Positions 9,698-18,822 of a stretch of 64,000 bases of DNA are shown here, one piece after another. The stretch's first letter is position 1, and every line of letters begins with the position of its first letter. A program made the translations under genes and the position numbers. This DNA comes from Chryseobacterium rhizoplanae (GTDB lineage: Bacteria > Bacteroidota > Bacteroidia > Flavobacteriales > Weeksellaceae): contig NZ_FXTC01000005.1 of assembly GCF_900182655.1 (NCBI RefSeq), positions 248,001 to 312,000 of the forward strand. Direction: 5' to 3'. The notes under the pieces were generated by a model. The model was not told where the DNA came from. It ran no database searches and was given only the letters and a program-made list of their open reading frames with translations.

Positions 9698-12223
9698 TCA
9701 ATAACTGAATTTTTCTGAGGTTCTGAAAGCTACTCGATCTGAGTGTTTCTTTATTTGTTTATTGATCCATGGAACATCTTGATGATCCTTGAGAAAATAT
9801 CCAAACCACTCCAGCATCTTAATGCTAAGATCTTTACGGGAAGAATTTCTTGTTAAGGCGTGTAATTCGTCCTGATAGAAAAGGGCAATAACGGTCTTTT
9901 TATGTTTCCGGAGCACATTATACATTGTCCGGGTTTGTTCAGGATTGACATTTTTATCTGCTGTCCCTGTCCATAACAGCATGGGAGCATTAACCTGATG
10001 AGCATAATACAGCGGGTTATTATCAATATACCTTTGTTTATGGGTCACAAAATCTCCAAACCTGAACTGCCCATCTTCATACCTCCAGTAATCAGCAGAA
10101 AAATGATTATAGTTAAATGCAAAGGAAGTATTGATCACATCTGAAATGGATGCCCCTGAGATATAGGCAGCAAACCGGTCAGATTGAGTAGCAATGAAAT
10201 TGGTCTGATACCCGCCAAAAGACTGTCCTACAAGACCTACCCTTTTCATATCTGCCTGTTGTATTGTTGCAAGCTGGTCGAGGGCATTGTTGACGCAATG
10301 TAGCGCTGAGTATCCAGGTTCTTTATCTCCTGGACTGATATCCGGAAGCAAGATTATATAACCTGATTCCAAAAAAAATCTTTCATTAAAACCTCTGGAG
10401 TTTTTAAAAGTAGGAGGAAGATATTTATTGGCATTCTGACTTTGCATTTCGTATATAGAAAGAACAACAGGATACTTTTTATCTTCCTTGAAATTAGGAG
10501 GAAAATACAGAATTGCACTCAAATCTTCATTGTTCGGGCCTTTATAATGGAGGCGCTTCATAGTTATCATTTTTGTAGAAGCTGGCTGCTGTGATGCATA
10601 GAGCGTCCGTGCTTGTTCATTAGGTTTCTTTATGATAATTTCAGGAGCCTTGTTATAGTTCTCTCTGATCCAGGTATAGGATTTTGAAATTTGGTTGTAG
10701 GAAACTTCGGTAATCCGGTCGTCTGTATTAAGGATAAGATACAAAGACCGTCCGTTTTTCCAGCTGACTACAGAAGATCTGACAGAATAGTCTTCCTTTA
10801 TCTTTAACAGAAGCTCATGCTTAAGACCCACAGTCGGGTATATAATGCTGTATCCTAGTTCTGATGTTTGCTTTTCCGCATTAAGGATTTCAATAGTTCC
10901 CGTAAAAGTACCTTGTTTGGACTTTGCAAAGTTCCTAAGATTCTGAAGCCATATTTCATTACCTCTGACCCAAAGAACTTTATCGGATGAACAGTAGTAT
11001 GGTGTTGAATACTCAGGCAGATCAATTTCTTTTCTTTGGTTGGTTAGAGTATTGTATACGTTCCACCTGCTGTCTTTTCTATACAACAACCATTTTCCAG
11101 ATGGGCTTATGTGTATTCCCTGAGAGATTTCGTCTACAAAAAGATGGCTGTTAATTTCAGGATTATAAATAAAGAACCGCTCTGGATAATCCTTCCCTTT
11201 CTTATCATGAGGATCTACCAATGTAGAATCAATTTCTTTGGTTAGAAATAACCCTGACTTTCCTACAGCTGTCATTTTACCAAACCGTTTGCGGTCAGCA
11301 GATACGATTCTGTTTTCTAGTGGATACCAGAGAACATACCTATGGAAAGGCTTTTCATGGAAGTGCTGCTCCAGATCAAAATCCTTTCCATACCAAATGT
11401 CTACCATACTCTTTTCTATTTCTTTTTCCTTTTTATGGCTCAGCCGCAAATAAACAGCCTTGACATCTGCGGAGGGATACTGACTGACATCATCAAAATA
11501 CTCCCCTTCATCTAATGAGAGTGCTGTCAGGTGAGCATTTTCATTCACATAATACGTGGTTAAGCCTTTGGTTTCCTGTAGGATTAAGGTATACCCTTTA
11601 GTCACCAGGCCTGATTCATAAATCCGGTATAGTTCAGCAGTGCCTGACCAGATTAGCTTCAGGTTTCTGCCGTTATAACAATATAGTTCGTTATTTTCAT
11701 TCTTTTTAATTAATAGTATCAGTTCGTTTTTAAGTGCAAATATCCTTTCTACATCAGATATGATGTTAATCAATTTTGAATCGTGATTATAGATTTTTAA
11801 AGCCTTACTGAGCTTTTTATTATGAAGAATCCAGAAGAAATTCTGAGATTCCTGATATCCGAATTCTTTGACATGATGATGAACAGTTTCTTTGTTTGTT
11901 CCCAGAATTCTGTACTTCAGATCCTCTCCTTGTTTCATCAGAAGACCTTTATCCCCAACCTGCTTCCATGCTCCTACTCCTTCTTGCGTAAAGAGTGTTT
12001 CAGGATGATGACTGTCCGCTATTTTCAATTGCGGAGGTTTAGTTTCATAAGAGGACTGCCATACTTTCCAACTTCCATTTCGCGAAGTGGAAAGAAAACG
12101 GATCTCTTCAGAATGCTCTGTAGCCTCCTCAAGTTTCTGAAGATCAACCTGCGCGGGTAACTGCTGAGCAATAAACATCAGAATTAAAATTATGATCTGT
12201 AGTATTTTATCAATTATCTTCAT
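9698..12223 (-). CDS. S9-family prolyl oligopeptidase, exported
   Basis: An 841-aa serine peptidase with a signal peptide (about 1-24). The first ~560 residues form a predicted beta-propeller-type domain. The C-terminal alpha/beta-hydrolase domain carries the triad Ser668 (GQSFGG), Asp756 (GTADKN) and His788 (DELHAL). S9 enzymes cut short peptides, often after proline or as dipeptidyl or acylaminoacyl peptidases. It is the third gene of an operon behind SusC and SusD (33-bp gap after SusD), so it probably cleaves oligopeptides bound or imported by that pair, in the periplasm. A decayed piece of a paralogue lies at 6190-6395. Confidence 0.9.
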   Translation of the reverse strand: MKIIDKILQIIILILMFIAQQLPAQVDLQKLEEATEHSEEIRFLSTSRNGSWKVWQSSYETKPPQLKIADSHHPETLFTQEGVGAWKQVGDKGLLMKQGEDLKYRILGTNKETVHHHVKEFGYQESQNFFWILHNKKLSKALKIYNHDSKLINIISDVERIFALKNELILLIKKNENNELYCYNGRNLKLIWSGTAELYRIYESGLVTKGYTLILQETKGLTTYYVNENAHLTALSLDEGEYFDDVSQYPSADVKAVYLRLSHKKEKEIEKSMVDIWYGKDFDLEQHFHEKPFHRYVLWYPLENRIVSADRKRFGKMTAVGKSGLFLTKEIDSTLVDPHDKKGKDYPERFFIYNPEINSHLFVDEISQGIHISPSGKWLLYRKDSRWNVYNTLTNQRKEIDLPEYSTPYYCSSDKVLWVRGNEIWLQNLRNFAKSKQGTFTGTIEILNAEKQTSELGYSIIYPTVGLKHELLLKIKEDYSVRSSVVSWKNGRSLYLILNTDDRITEVSYNQISKSYTWIRENYNKAPEIIIKKPNEQARTLYASQQPASTKMITMKRLHYKGPNNEDLSAILYFPPNFKEDKKYPVVLSIYEMQSQNANKYLPPTFKNSRGFNERFFLESGYIILLPDISPGDKEPGYSALHCVNNALDQLATIQQADMKRVGLVGQSFGGYQTNFIATQSDRFAAYISGASISDVINTSFAFNYNHFSADYWRYEDGQFRFGDFVTHKQRYIDNNPLYYAHQVNAPMLLWTGTADKNVNPEQTRTMYNVLRKHKKTVIALFYQDELHALTRNSSRKDLSIKMLEWFGYFLKDHQDVPWINKQIKKHSDRVAFRTSEKFSY

Positions 12224-12256
12224 AACCTTCTTCTTTTATAGATGATATTTGGTATT

Positions 12257-13639
12257 CTAATATCCTTGATTCTGAGGGTTAAGGTTGGAGTTAAGGAGCA
12301 TTTCCTGCTGAGGCAGAGGCCATCTCTCATAATGAGCCTTCCAGTTAGGTTTTACCGTCATCAGCTCACCCAGCATTCCCCATCTTTTTAAGTCGAAAAA
12401 GCGGATGCCGTGCTCAATGAAAAACTCCCTTCTTTTTTCCTCCATCAGTTCATTCATTGCTATGGGCTGGTTTATGGTCTGCGCAAGAGGATCAAGTCCG
12501 GCTCTTACTCTTGTCTTATTGAGGTAAGGAATTGCTTCCACTACCCTGTTCTGGTGGATCAGTGTTTCCGCATACATCAAATACACTTCTTCTAACCTGT
12601 AGATCACAGAGTATTCAGTCGTATTGCTGCCTTGAAGGTTCTTATACTTAACCGATTTATAATTAACCTGTCCCTGTGCTGTTTCTTTTGAGAGATAAGC
12701 CTGTTTTCTCAGATCGGAATCAGCAAAACTATTCACTAGGTCTGTACTAAGCATATACGTGGTGGGAATTCCTGAGAAGTTATAGAGTGAAGCTTCTTTG
12801 GTGGCATCCCCTTCATTTTTAGGTTTTAACTGCCAGATGATATGGCTTCCGTTTTTCTGAAATACCTTGGTAATATCATGCTGGAATGAATAGTCAGAAG
12901 ACTGCATCACAGCACCTAATAATACTTCCGCCTGAGTCCACTTTCCAAGAAGCATCTTGACTTTGGCTAAAAGGATATACCCGGCAGACTTATTGGAATA
13001 TATTCTTTCCGTACTCCGGTACGCAGAAGGCAGCAGTCCTACCGCCTCTGAAAGATCTTTCTCCAAACGGTTGAGGATATCATTTCCTGAGAGCTTTGAA
13101 AGTTTACTATTTACCTTATAATCGGTGGTATCTGCAAATGGGATATCACCGTAGATCTGATGAAGGTATAAATATAGCAACGATCTTATGAAAAGGGCTT
13201 CTCCTGTGATGCGGTCCTTTACAACCTGTGATAATGATTTTGAATTCCCCACTCCTTCCAAAATACTGTTGGCAGCATAGATATGCTGGTACGCATTGGT
13301 CCAGACTGTAAGAACCATCAGGTTGGTAGGGATCTGCTGATTATAATACAGATCAACAATGCCGTTACTTCCAGCCGGTATTACCGTAGCAATATCATCC
13401 GTATATAATCCCATAAGAAGTCCCATACCGTCTTGTCCTCCTGATATCAAGGAATTGTTCCAGAGATTAGCATACAGACCAGCCAGTGTGGCATCCGCAG
13501 TCTGCTCATTCTCAAAGACCAGTTCTGTAGGAAGCTGATTGGTGGGAAAATCGGTTTCTATCCACTTTTCACAGGATATGGCAGTTAATGATAAGAATGA
13601 AAGAATTGTCTTTATTAGTTGTTTGATTGAATTTTTCAT
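12257..13639 (-). CDS. SusD/RagB-type outer-membrane lipoprotein
   Basis: A 460-aa lipoprotein with a lipobox ending at Cys23 (TAISCEKW). The N-terminal ADATLAGLYANLW region, the helical repeats (TGEALFIRSLLYLYLHQIYGD) and the C-terminal EKRREFFIEHGIRFFDLKRWG block are typical of SusD/RagB proteins. These are surface-exposed lids that deliver ligand to the SusC channel. It lies 43 bp after the SusC gene and 33 bp before the S9 peptidase gene. With a peptidase and no glycosidase in the operon, the ligand is more likely peptide than glycan; this is inference. Confidence 0.92.
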   Translation of the reverse strand: MKNSIKQLIKTILSFLSLTAISCEKWIETDFPTNQLPTELVFENEQTADATLAGLYANLWNNSLISGGQDGMGLLMGLYTDDIATVIPAGSNGIVDLYYNQQIPTNLMVLTVWTNAYQHIYAANSILEGVGNSKSLSQVVKDRITGEALFIRSLLYLYLHQIYGDIPFADTTDYKVNSKLSKLSGNDILNRLEKDLSEAVGLLPSAYRSTERIYSNKSAGYILLAKVKMLLGKWTQAEVLLGAVMQSSDYSFQHDITKVFQKNGSHIIWQLKPKNEGDATKEASLYNFSGIPTTYMLSTDLVNSFADSDLRKQAYLSKETAQGQVNYKSVKYKNLQGSNTTEYSVIYRLEEVYLMYAETLIHQNRVVEAIPYLNKTRVRAGLDPLAQTINQPIAMNELMEEKRREFFIEHGIRFFDLKRWGMLGELMTVKPNWKAHYERWPLPQQEMLLNSNLNPQNQGY

Positions 13640-13682
13640 GTTTTTAGATGGAGTTTAAGGTTGAAGGTTTAAAAGTTGAATA

Positions 13683-16670
13683 CTAAAAGCTCAGTTGAAA
13701 TCCTACAGAATAGGTCTTTAAAGGAGGGAGATAGCCTACGCTTAAAAACTCGGGGTCAATCCCGAAATAACGTGTAATGGTTAAGAGGTTCTGCCCCTGA
13801 AAATAAATCATCGCTTCGCGGATTCCGAGGTTTTTTACCGGAATACTGTAGCTCAGCTGTACATTTTTAAGCCGTATAAATGAAGCGTCTCCTATCGCTG
13901 CTGTTGAGTTCTGGAAGTAAGAATGCAGAGTATTCTTCTGAGCATTGGTTCCGGCGCTATACTGCATGTAGGTTCCTGAAGGGTTGGAAGGTGACCATGC
14001 ATCCAGCACTTCTACAGGCTGATTGTTCATTGATCCCGGAATAAGCATGCTCCGGTTATAGTTCCAGTTCCTCTGCTTAACAAACTGGAACAGGAAAGAC
14101 GCAGACCATCCTTTATAGTGGAAATTGTTACTCCACCCACCAAAGAACTGTACCCCCATTTTTTCAATGACCTTGTTGTCATCAGGTGAGGAAATCTTTC
14201 CGTCAGCGTTGAAATCCTTAAAGCGGTACAAACCTGTTGCAGGGTCTACTCCTTCAAACTGATAGACCTTAACCAGGGACGTCGGGTAGCCGATCATATA
14301 CTGGTTGGCATAGGTCGAGCCTTCCAGATTTGGAAATTCCAATAGCTTGCTTCTTGGGATGGAAAGGTTAAATGAAGTTTCGTATTTAAACTGAGTCGAT
14401 TTGAAAGGCCGTGCAGAGACTTCAAATTCCCAGCCTGTATTCTGAACCCTAGCATTAAGATTAGACTGAATTGTTGGAAAACCTGTTGTAGCAGGAAGAG
14501 GAATCCCTACCAGCTGGTTGGAAGAAGTATTTTGGTAATAGGCAGCCGAAACGTTTAATCTGTTTTTAAGCATTCCTAATTCCAAAGCAGCTTCCCTCTT
14601 TATGGTTTTCTCCCAACTAAAATCAGGATTGTACAGTCTGGATGGGGAAAGACCAACCGTACCATTGTATATACCTGTTGTTACACTGTAGGTGTTCAGG
14701 TACTGATAATCTCCTATTTTATCATTTCCTGTGGTTCCTATACTTCCTCTTAATTTGGCAAGACTAAGCCATGACAGCTTTTTCATCCATGGTTCCTCAG
14801 AAATAATCCATGCTGTCCCTACAGCTCCGAAGTTTCCGAACCTGTTATCCGGTCCGAAGCGGCTCGAGCCGTCTCGCCTTCCTGTTATATTCAGGATATA
14901 TCTTTTCTTATACTGATAGTTTAGTCTGGTAAAAGCAGCAGTATAATAGTACTGGCTACGGATCTGGTCTGAAACTATTTTAGTGGCAGCAGCCCCTATA
15001 TTACGGATCAGGGCATTGCTTTCAAAACCAATCCCCTGTATCGAGCCTTGTTTTGTTTCAGATTGCTGTAAGGTAGTACCGATCAGTACATTGAAACGAT
15101 GGTCTTTCCATCCGAAATCCGTTGAGATCTGAGGCTCTAAGAGGTAAGAAAAAACCGTTTGATTGTTTTGAGATGAACTGGAATAAGCACTGGTCAGTCC
15201 AAAAGCAGGATTGTAGATCGTATGAGGCTTAAGGCTCTGTTCTTCAAAATCCTGATAAGTAATTCCTCCATTGAGTTTCAAAGAAAGAAAAGGAAACAGC
15301 CTGTAGGAAATATTCGTTCCGTTATTGATCATAACAGTAGAATTTAAATACTCACTGTTAAGTAAGGCCAGGGGATTATTGAAGGTATCGTTTTCCCAGT
15401 TAAGATTTCCTGAGCTGTCATACAATGCCGGAGCATTGGGACTCAGCTGAAGGCTTTTCTTAGTCAAATCATCATTCTGGACATTGTTTTTCTGAAAGGA
15501 GAATGTATTGTTCATATTCACTTCAATACGCTTATCAGGGCTTCTGAAAGTAAAGTTTCCGGTAAGGTTATTGGTTGTATACCTGAAATCAGCAGGAAAG
15601 ACCGTAGCCTGCTCCTGATGTCCATAGCTGAGTAGATAGGATAAATTCTCAGAGCCTCCGCTTAGAGAAAGCTGCACCGAAGAAGCATCGGCGGTATTAC
15701 CGATCAAGGTTTTCTGCCAGTCTGTATACCGGAACTCATCCCATGTTATAAGATCATAGTCTGAAGCAGGAATACTGGATATGCCGTCATTCTGATAGGC
15801 CTGCCGGCGCATATCTAAATACTGCTCCGTATTCATCATCTTTAACCTGTTGGCTACAGTGCTTAAGGAATAAGAAGTTCCCAGCTTGAACTCCGTTTTT
15901 CCTTTCTTTCCTTTTTTGGTAGTAACAAGGATCACTCCGTTAGCGCCTCTGGAACCGTAAATAGCAGTGGCATCAGCATCTTTTAATACTTCAAAGCTTT
16001 CTATGTCATCTGGATTGATACTATTGAGTGGACTCATCGAAGACCACGGCAGTATGGTGACGGCAAACAAGGATGATGTTTCTGAGCTCAAAGGTACTCC
16101 ATCCACAATATACAATGGTTCATTTCCTTCACGGCGGAGACTGTTTTTACCGCGGATTTGGATGTCAAAGCCGCCTCCCGGAACTCCTGAATTCTGGGTA
16201 ATGCTCACCCCTGCCATCCTGCCCTGCGCGGTGGAAAGGACATTAGTGACAGGCTGATTTTCGATATCTTTTGCTGAGATCTTAGCAATACTACCCGTTC
16301 TTTCTTTGTCTTTGACCTTGTAGTAGCCTGCGTTGAGAATAACTTCTCCAATGCTTTTGGTTGGGGGTTCGAGAGAAACAGGAACTACAGTTTTGTTTTG
16401 AATGAATACTCTTTTTTCACCATATTCAGGATGGCGGAAAATAATGACAGGGTTATCTCCTGAAACCTTTAATTGATAACTGCCTGAAGAATTGGTTACT
16501 GCGATGGCAGTACTCCCCTCTTCAAATACCGATACATTCTGTATGGGTTTGTTATTCTCTGTGACAGTACCTGTAATAGTACGGAGCTGTCCGACAGCCA
16601 TACCTGAAATGAGTATGGTAAAACCTAAAGACATTTGAAGATGCCTTAGGCTGCAAAAGTTTTTTTTCAT
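13683..16670 (-). CDS. SusC/RagA-type TonB-dependent outer-membrane transporter
   Basis: A 995-aa protein. Signal peptide (about 1-27), a carboxypeptidase-D-regulatory-like beta domain (~30-105, beginning TITGTVTENNKPIQNVSV), a plug domain (~115-250, with the SusC signature LYIVDGVPLSS and ATAIYGSRGANGVILVTTKKG), then a beta-barrel to the end (YSVGFQLSF). It imports ligand across the outer membrane using TonB energy. It is the first gene of the SusC-SusD-S9 peptidase operon. Base composition is clearly less AT-rich than the flanks, so this operon differs in history or selection from the surrounding accessory DNA. Confidence 0.95.
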   Translation of the reverse strand: MKKNFCSLRHLQMSLGFTILISGMAVGQLRTITGTVTENNKPIQNVSVFEEGSTAIAVTNSSGSYQLKVSGDNPVIIFRHPEYGEKRVFIQNKTVVPVSLEPPTKSIGEVILNAGYYKVKDKERTGSIAKISAKDIENQPVTNVLSTAQGRMAGVSITQNSGVPGGGFDIQIRGKNSLRREGNEPLYIVDGVPLSSETSSLFAVTILPWSSMSPLNSINPDDIESFEVLKDADATAIYGSRGANGVILVTTKKGKKGKTEFKLGTSYSLSTVANRLKMMNTEQYLDMRRQAYQNDGISSIPASDYDLITWDEFRYTDWQKTLIGNTADASSVQLSLSGGSENLSYLLSYGHQEQATVFPADFRYTTNNLTGNFTFRSPDKRIEVNMNNTFSFQKNNVQNDDLTKKSLQLSPNAPALYDSSGNLNWENDTFNNPLALLNSEYLNSTVMINNGTNISYRLFPFLSLKLNGGITYQDFEEQSLKPHTIYNPAFGLTSAYSSSSQNNQTVFSYLLEPQISTDFGWKDHRFNVLIGTTLQQSETKQGSIQGIGFESNALIRNIGAAATKIVSDQIRSQYYYTAAFTRLNYQYKKRYILNITGRRDGSSRFGPDNRFGNFGAVGTAWIISEEPWMKKLSWLSLAKLRGSIGTTGNDKIGDYQYLNTYSVTTGIYNGTVGLSPSRLYNPDFSWEKTIKREAALELGMLKNRLNVSAAYYQNTSSNQLVGIPLPATTGFPTIQSNLNARVQNTGWEFEVSARPFKSTQFKYETSFNLSIPRSKLLEFPNLEGSTYANQYMIGYPTSLVKVYQFEGVDPATGLYRFKDFNADGKISSPDDNKVIEKMGVQFFGGWSNNFHYKGWSASFLFQFVKQRNWNYNRSMLIPGSMNNQPVEVLDAWSPSNPSGTYMQYSAGTNAQKNTLHSYFQNSTAAIGDASFIRLKNVQLSYSIPVKNLGIREAMIYFQGQNLLTITRYFGIDPEFLSVGYLPPLKTYSVGFQLSF

Positions 16671-17047
16671 ACTTTTGAAATTGAAAAGTTTAATTTAATT
16701 AAGCATTTTAGCTCTTTCCTACTAGCGGTCAACTTCACGGAAAGGGCTTTTTCTCTTTCTATGGTTACCTTACACTTTCTGTTTTTTACAATCTTTTATT
16801 ATTTTATATTATCATATCTTTAGTAAAAACCGGGAGGAAGCCCTGCATTTAAGCCTCCACCCCGGCCCACTATAAAAACTAATATGAATGAATGTTAATT
16901 CCTGTGAAAGCACTAAAGCCTCAATGGATTGTACGGGTCCATTGTGTCATGTCATGATACTGTATATGGTGAAGTCTGGCTTAAAAAGATAATTATAGAA
17001 TGGCAGGACTGCATGAAATAAAAAACGGCATGGGTTCTACATTATCT
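16671..17047. other. hairpin-rich leader region of the SusC operon
   Basis: No gene. It contains three foldable elements: a 9-bp stem around 16711-16748 (GCTCTTTCC / GGAAAGGGC), the terminator-like hairpin at 16830-16865, and a perfect 7-bp stem CAATGGA / TCCATTG near 16921-16943. The separate long inverted repeat follows at 17048-17158. Confidence 0.6.
16830..16865 (-). promoter_or_regulatory. terminator-like hairpin in the SusC leader
   Basis: On the minus strand, CCGGG...GAGG pairs with CCTCCCGG and is followed directly by TTTTT. It lies about 160 bp before the SusC start codon. It could be the end of an upstream transcript or a leader attenuator. Confidence 0.45.
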
Positions 17048-17158
17048 AATCTGAGGTACTGGTATACCTTACACACAGATAAGAGGAAGAACCTCACGCC
17101 TAGGTCGTGAGCTTCTAGCTTATCATCTCGTGTGTTAAAAATTACCAGTTTTCAGATT
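17048..17158. repeat. 111-nt nested inverted repeat, candidate structured RNA
   Basis: Outer arms AATCTGA...ACTGG (from 17048) pair with CCAGT...TCAGATT (ending 17158). Inside, ACAC-AGATAAG pairs with CTTATC..T-GTGT, and the tip is CTCACG / CGTGAG around CCTAGGT. The arms match at several levels with small internal loops, which is unlikely by chance. I do not recognise a known riboswitch. It lies between the divergent SusC operon and XRE gene. Confidence 0.6.
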
Positions 17159-17315
17159 GAGATTCTAAGCAATAGCTTCTAATATTCGTTGAAGTATCGC
17201 AAAGTTACATTTATTGTAACTTATTTTACAAATATATTAAATTATTTTCATTTTGGGGATATATCCCCAAAAGAAATTTTAGAAAAGTCAGGATTTTAGC
17301 TTCAAATCATTAAAA

Positions 17316-17570
17316 ATGAATATTAACAAAGACTTTTTAATTGAACTTGGCAAAAGGATTTCAGAAATAAGGAATATTAATAAGCAAACATTAGATGATA
17401 TTGAGTTTCTAACTGGCATAGATTCAAGTGATGTAAATAAATATGAACAAGGCAAAATTAATCTAACTATTAAGACACTTCTAAAGTTGTCAATTGCGCT
17501 AAATGTTGAACCAAAAGAATTAATAAACTTTAAATTCGATTATAAAAAATATAGCATTGAAAAATCCTAA
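17316..17570 (+). CDS. XRE-family helix-turn-helix regulator
   Basis: An 84-aa Cro/C1-type DNA-binding protein. The HTH covers about residues 8-67 (LGKRISEIRNINKQTLDDIEF ... DVNKYEQGKINLTIKTLLKLSIALNV), with the usual E/QGK...TLLKLxxAL pattern of helices 4-5. There is no extra effector domain. Proteins of this size in Bacteroidota are often part of mobile elements or small regulatory circuits. Targets are unknown. The stop codon lies inside the stem of the following terminator. Confidence 0.85.
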   Translation: MNINKDFLIELGKRISEIRNINKQTLDDIEFLTGIDSSDVNKYEQGKINLTIKTLLKLSIALNVEPKELINFKFDYKKYSIEKS

Positions 17571-17586
17571 CTAATAGTTAGGATTT
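17562..17586 (+). terminator. terminator of the XRE gene
   Basis: Perfect 10-bp stem AAATCCTAAC / GTTAGGATTT with a 5-nt loop, then CCTTTTATTT. It overlaps the last codons of the gene. Confidence 0.85.
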
Positions 17587-18168
17587 CCTTTTATTTACCA
17601 TTTTTTGTAAAAACGGTCAGAACATTGTTTAAAAACTTATTCTGTTTCTTCATATTCTTTTTTGGTTTTGTAAATTCTTAATTTGTATTGTAAAGGGAAT
17701 CTGATAATACCATTATTGATGAAATTGAGGGAACAGAATATAGGCAGATAAAATTGTTGGAATTAACTCACACTAGAGCAGGGCACGATTTCAAAAAAAT
17801 CAATAGAAATGTAAAAGGAAGTGACAATTAGTTGCGTGCAATAGTTGTAAAAATTTTAATCCATAACTTTTCAGATCAAGTTTTCATTATTATATCTTAA
17901 TATTGCTATTTATCCAAATGTTTATTATTCTAAATTCTTCAAAGAAACGGGCAGGTTATCATGATCGCCTATATAATATCCTCAAATTTATCAAAGGAAA
18001 TTTTAGAAACCTATTATAAAATTGAAAATAAACACTTTATAACATTAGTTTTTAATTGTTGGCTAATTAATTTTTTTTGTAAATTCATTTCTGAATTGTA
18101 TAAAAATTACTTTAATCTAATAAATTATCATATTGGATTATATGGTATATTAAATAAAACTAAAAATC
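17587..18168. other. degenerate region with a short open fragment
   Basis: No intact gene. A ~42-codon open stretch ends at a TAG near 17829-17831 (reading DNTIIDEIEGTEYRQIK and later TRAGHDFKKIN) and has no start codon. It looks like a truncated gene end but I do not recognise it. The rest is AT-rich without pattern. Confidence 0.4.
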
Positions 18169-18492
18169 ATGGAAATATTAATAAAAGGTATAGTATTCTT
18201 GCTGCTAGGCTTTGGTCTTCGATACTGGATTAACAGAAGAAAATTCAACAGACGTAATGTTGCCGGATTGGAAGGATTCTCAAATTATGAGAAAGCTACT
18301 TTTATAAACTTTATAGAACGGATAGGAAAATGATTAGCATATGCTGTTATATTGATAGGATTAATGTATGTATGGATGTATTATAAGCATACGAATAGCA
18401 GAGAAAGAGATAAAAGAGATCACTCAGTTACTGTAATAAATATTATAGATGATAACAAATCTTTTGTATTGATTAATTTGCATATTTGTTGA
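18169..18492 (+). pseudogene. small two-helix membrane protein, TGA in place of a Trp codon
   Basis: The frame reads MEILIKGIVFLLLGFGLRYW then a basic stretch, and stops at TGA (18331-18333) after FIERIGK. The same frame continues open for 52 more codons with a second membrane helix (LAYAVILIGLMYVWMYY) and a charged tail, ending at 18490-18492. The simplest reading is a nonsense change, TGG to TGA, between GK and LAYA. The intact product would be ~107 aa with two transmembrane helices. Function unknown. Confidence 0.65.
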
Positions 18493-18578
18493 AAACAATA
18501 ACTCATACTCAATGGCAAAACCCCATCTTGATCTCACTTTGGATAACTTTAATGGTCACCAAAAAGCGTATAAAAATT

Positions 18579-18770
18579 TTAACTACTGTAATAGGGTACC
18601 CAATGCATCGTGCGGACGATATAGTTATAACCTTCGACCAATTCTTCTGTTACTTTTCTTACTTCTTCTAAATTTGAAAATAAATACGCATCCAAAATCC
18701 CTTCTCTGAATGACTTGTTGAACCTCTCAATTAAAGAGTTCTGCGTAGGTATATAGATATGCGAAAACAA
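18579..18770 (-). mobile_element. IS3-family transposase remnant (OrfB C-terminal part)
   Basis: The 63-residue fragment contains QNSLIERFNKSFREGILDAY and LEEVRKVTEELVEGYN. This matches the end of the DDE integrase core of IS3-group OrfB, including the glutamate of the E-R-F-N motif. The normal C-terminal continuation (RPHxALG) is replaced by unrelated residues. No orfA, no other part of orfB and no terminal inverted repeats were found, so this is a dead piece. A plus-strand 5'-like gene fragment (MAKPHLDLTLDNFNG, from 18512) abuts it and may be the gene it interrupted. Confidence 0.8.
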
Positions 18771-18774
18771 TATA

Positions 18775-18806
18775 TTGTTATTTTTCGCTTCATGTCATTA
18801 TATTTG
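18775..18806 (+). promoter_or_regulatory. classical Bacteroidota promoter before the helicase gene
   Basis: -33 element TTG (18775-18777), 21 bp, -7 element TATATTTG (18799-18806), 17 bp before the ATG at 18823. It has no ACTAYA repeats, unlike the accessory genes around it. Confidence 0.6.
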
Positions 18807-18822
18807 TAACAAAAAATAATCC

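Noticed and set aside
17048..17158. Integron attC site or known riboswitch
   Set aside because: No RYYYAAC/GTTRRRY core sites, no SAM, TPP, cobalamin or preQ1 consensus; kept only as an unclassified foldback element.
17961..18233. 90-aa plus-strand frame
   Set aside because: Overlaps the better-supported small membrane protein frame, and lacks coding character.
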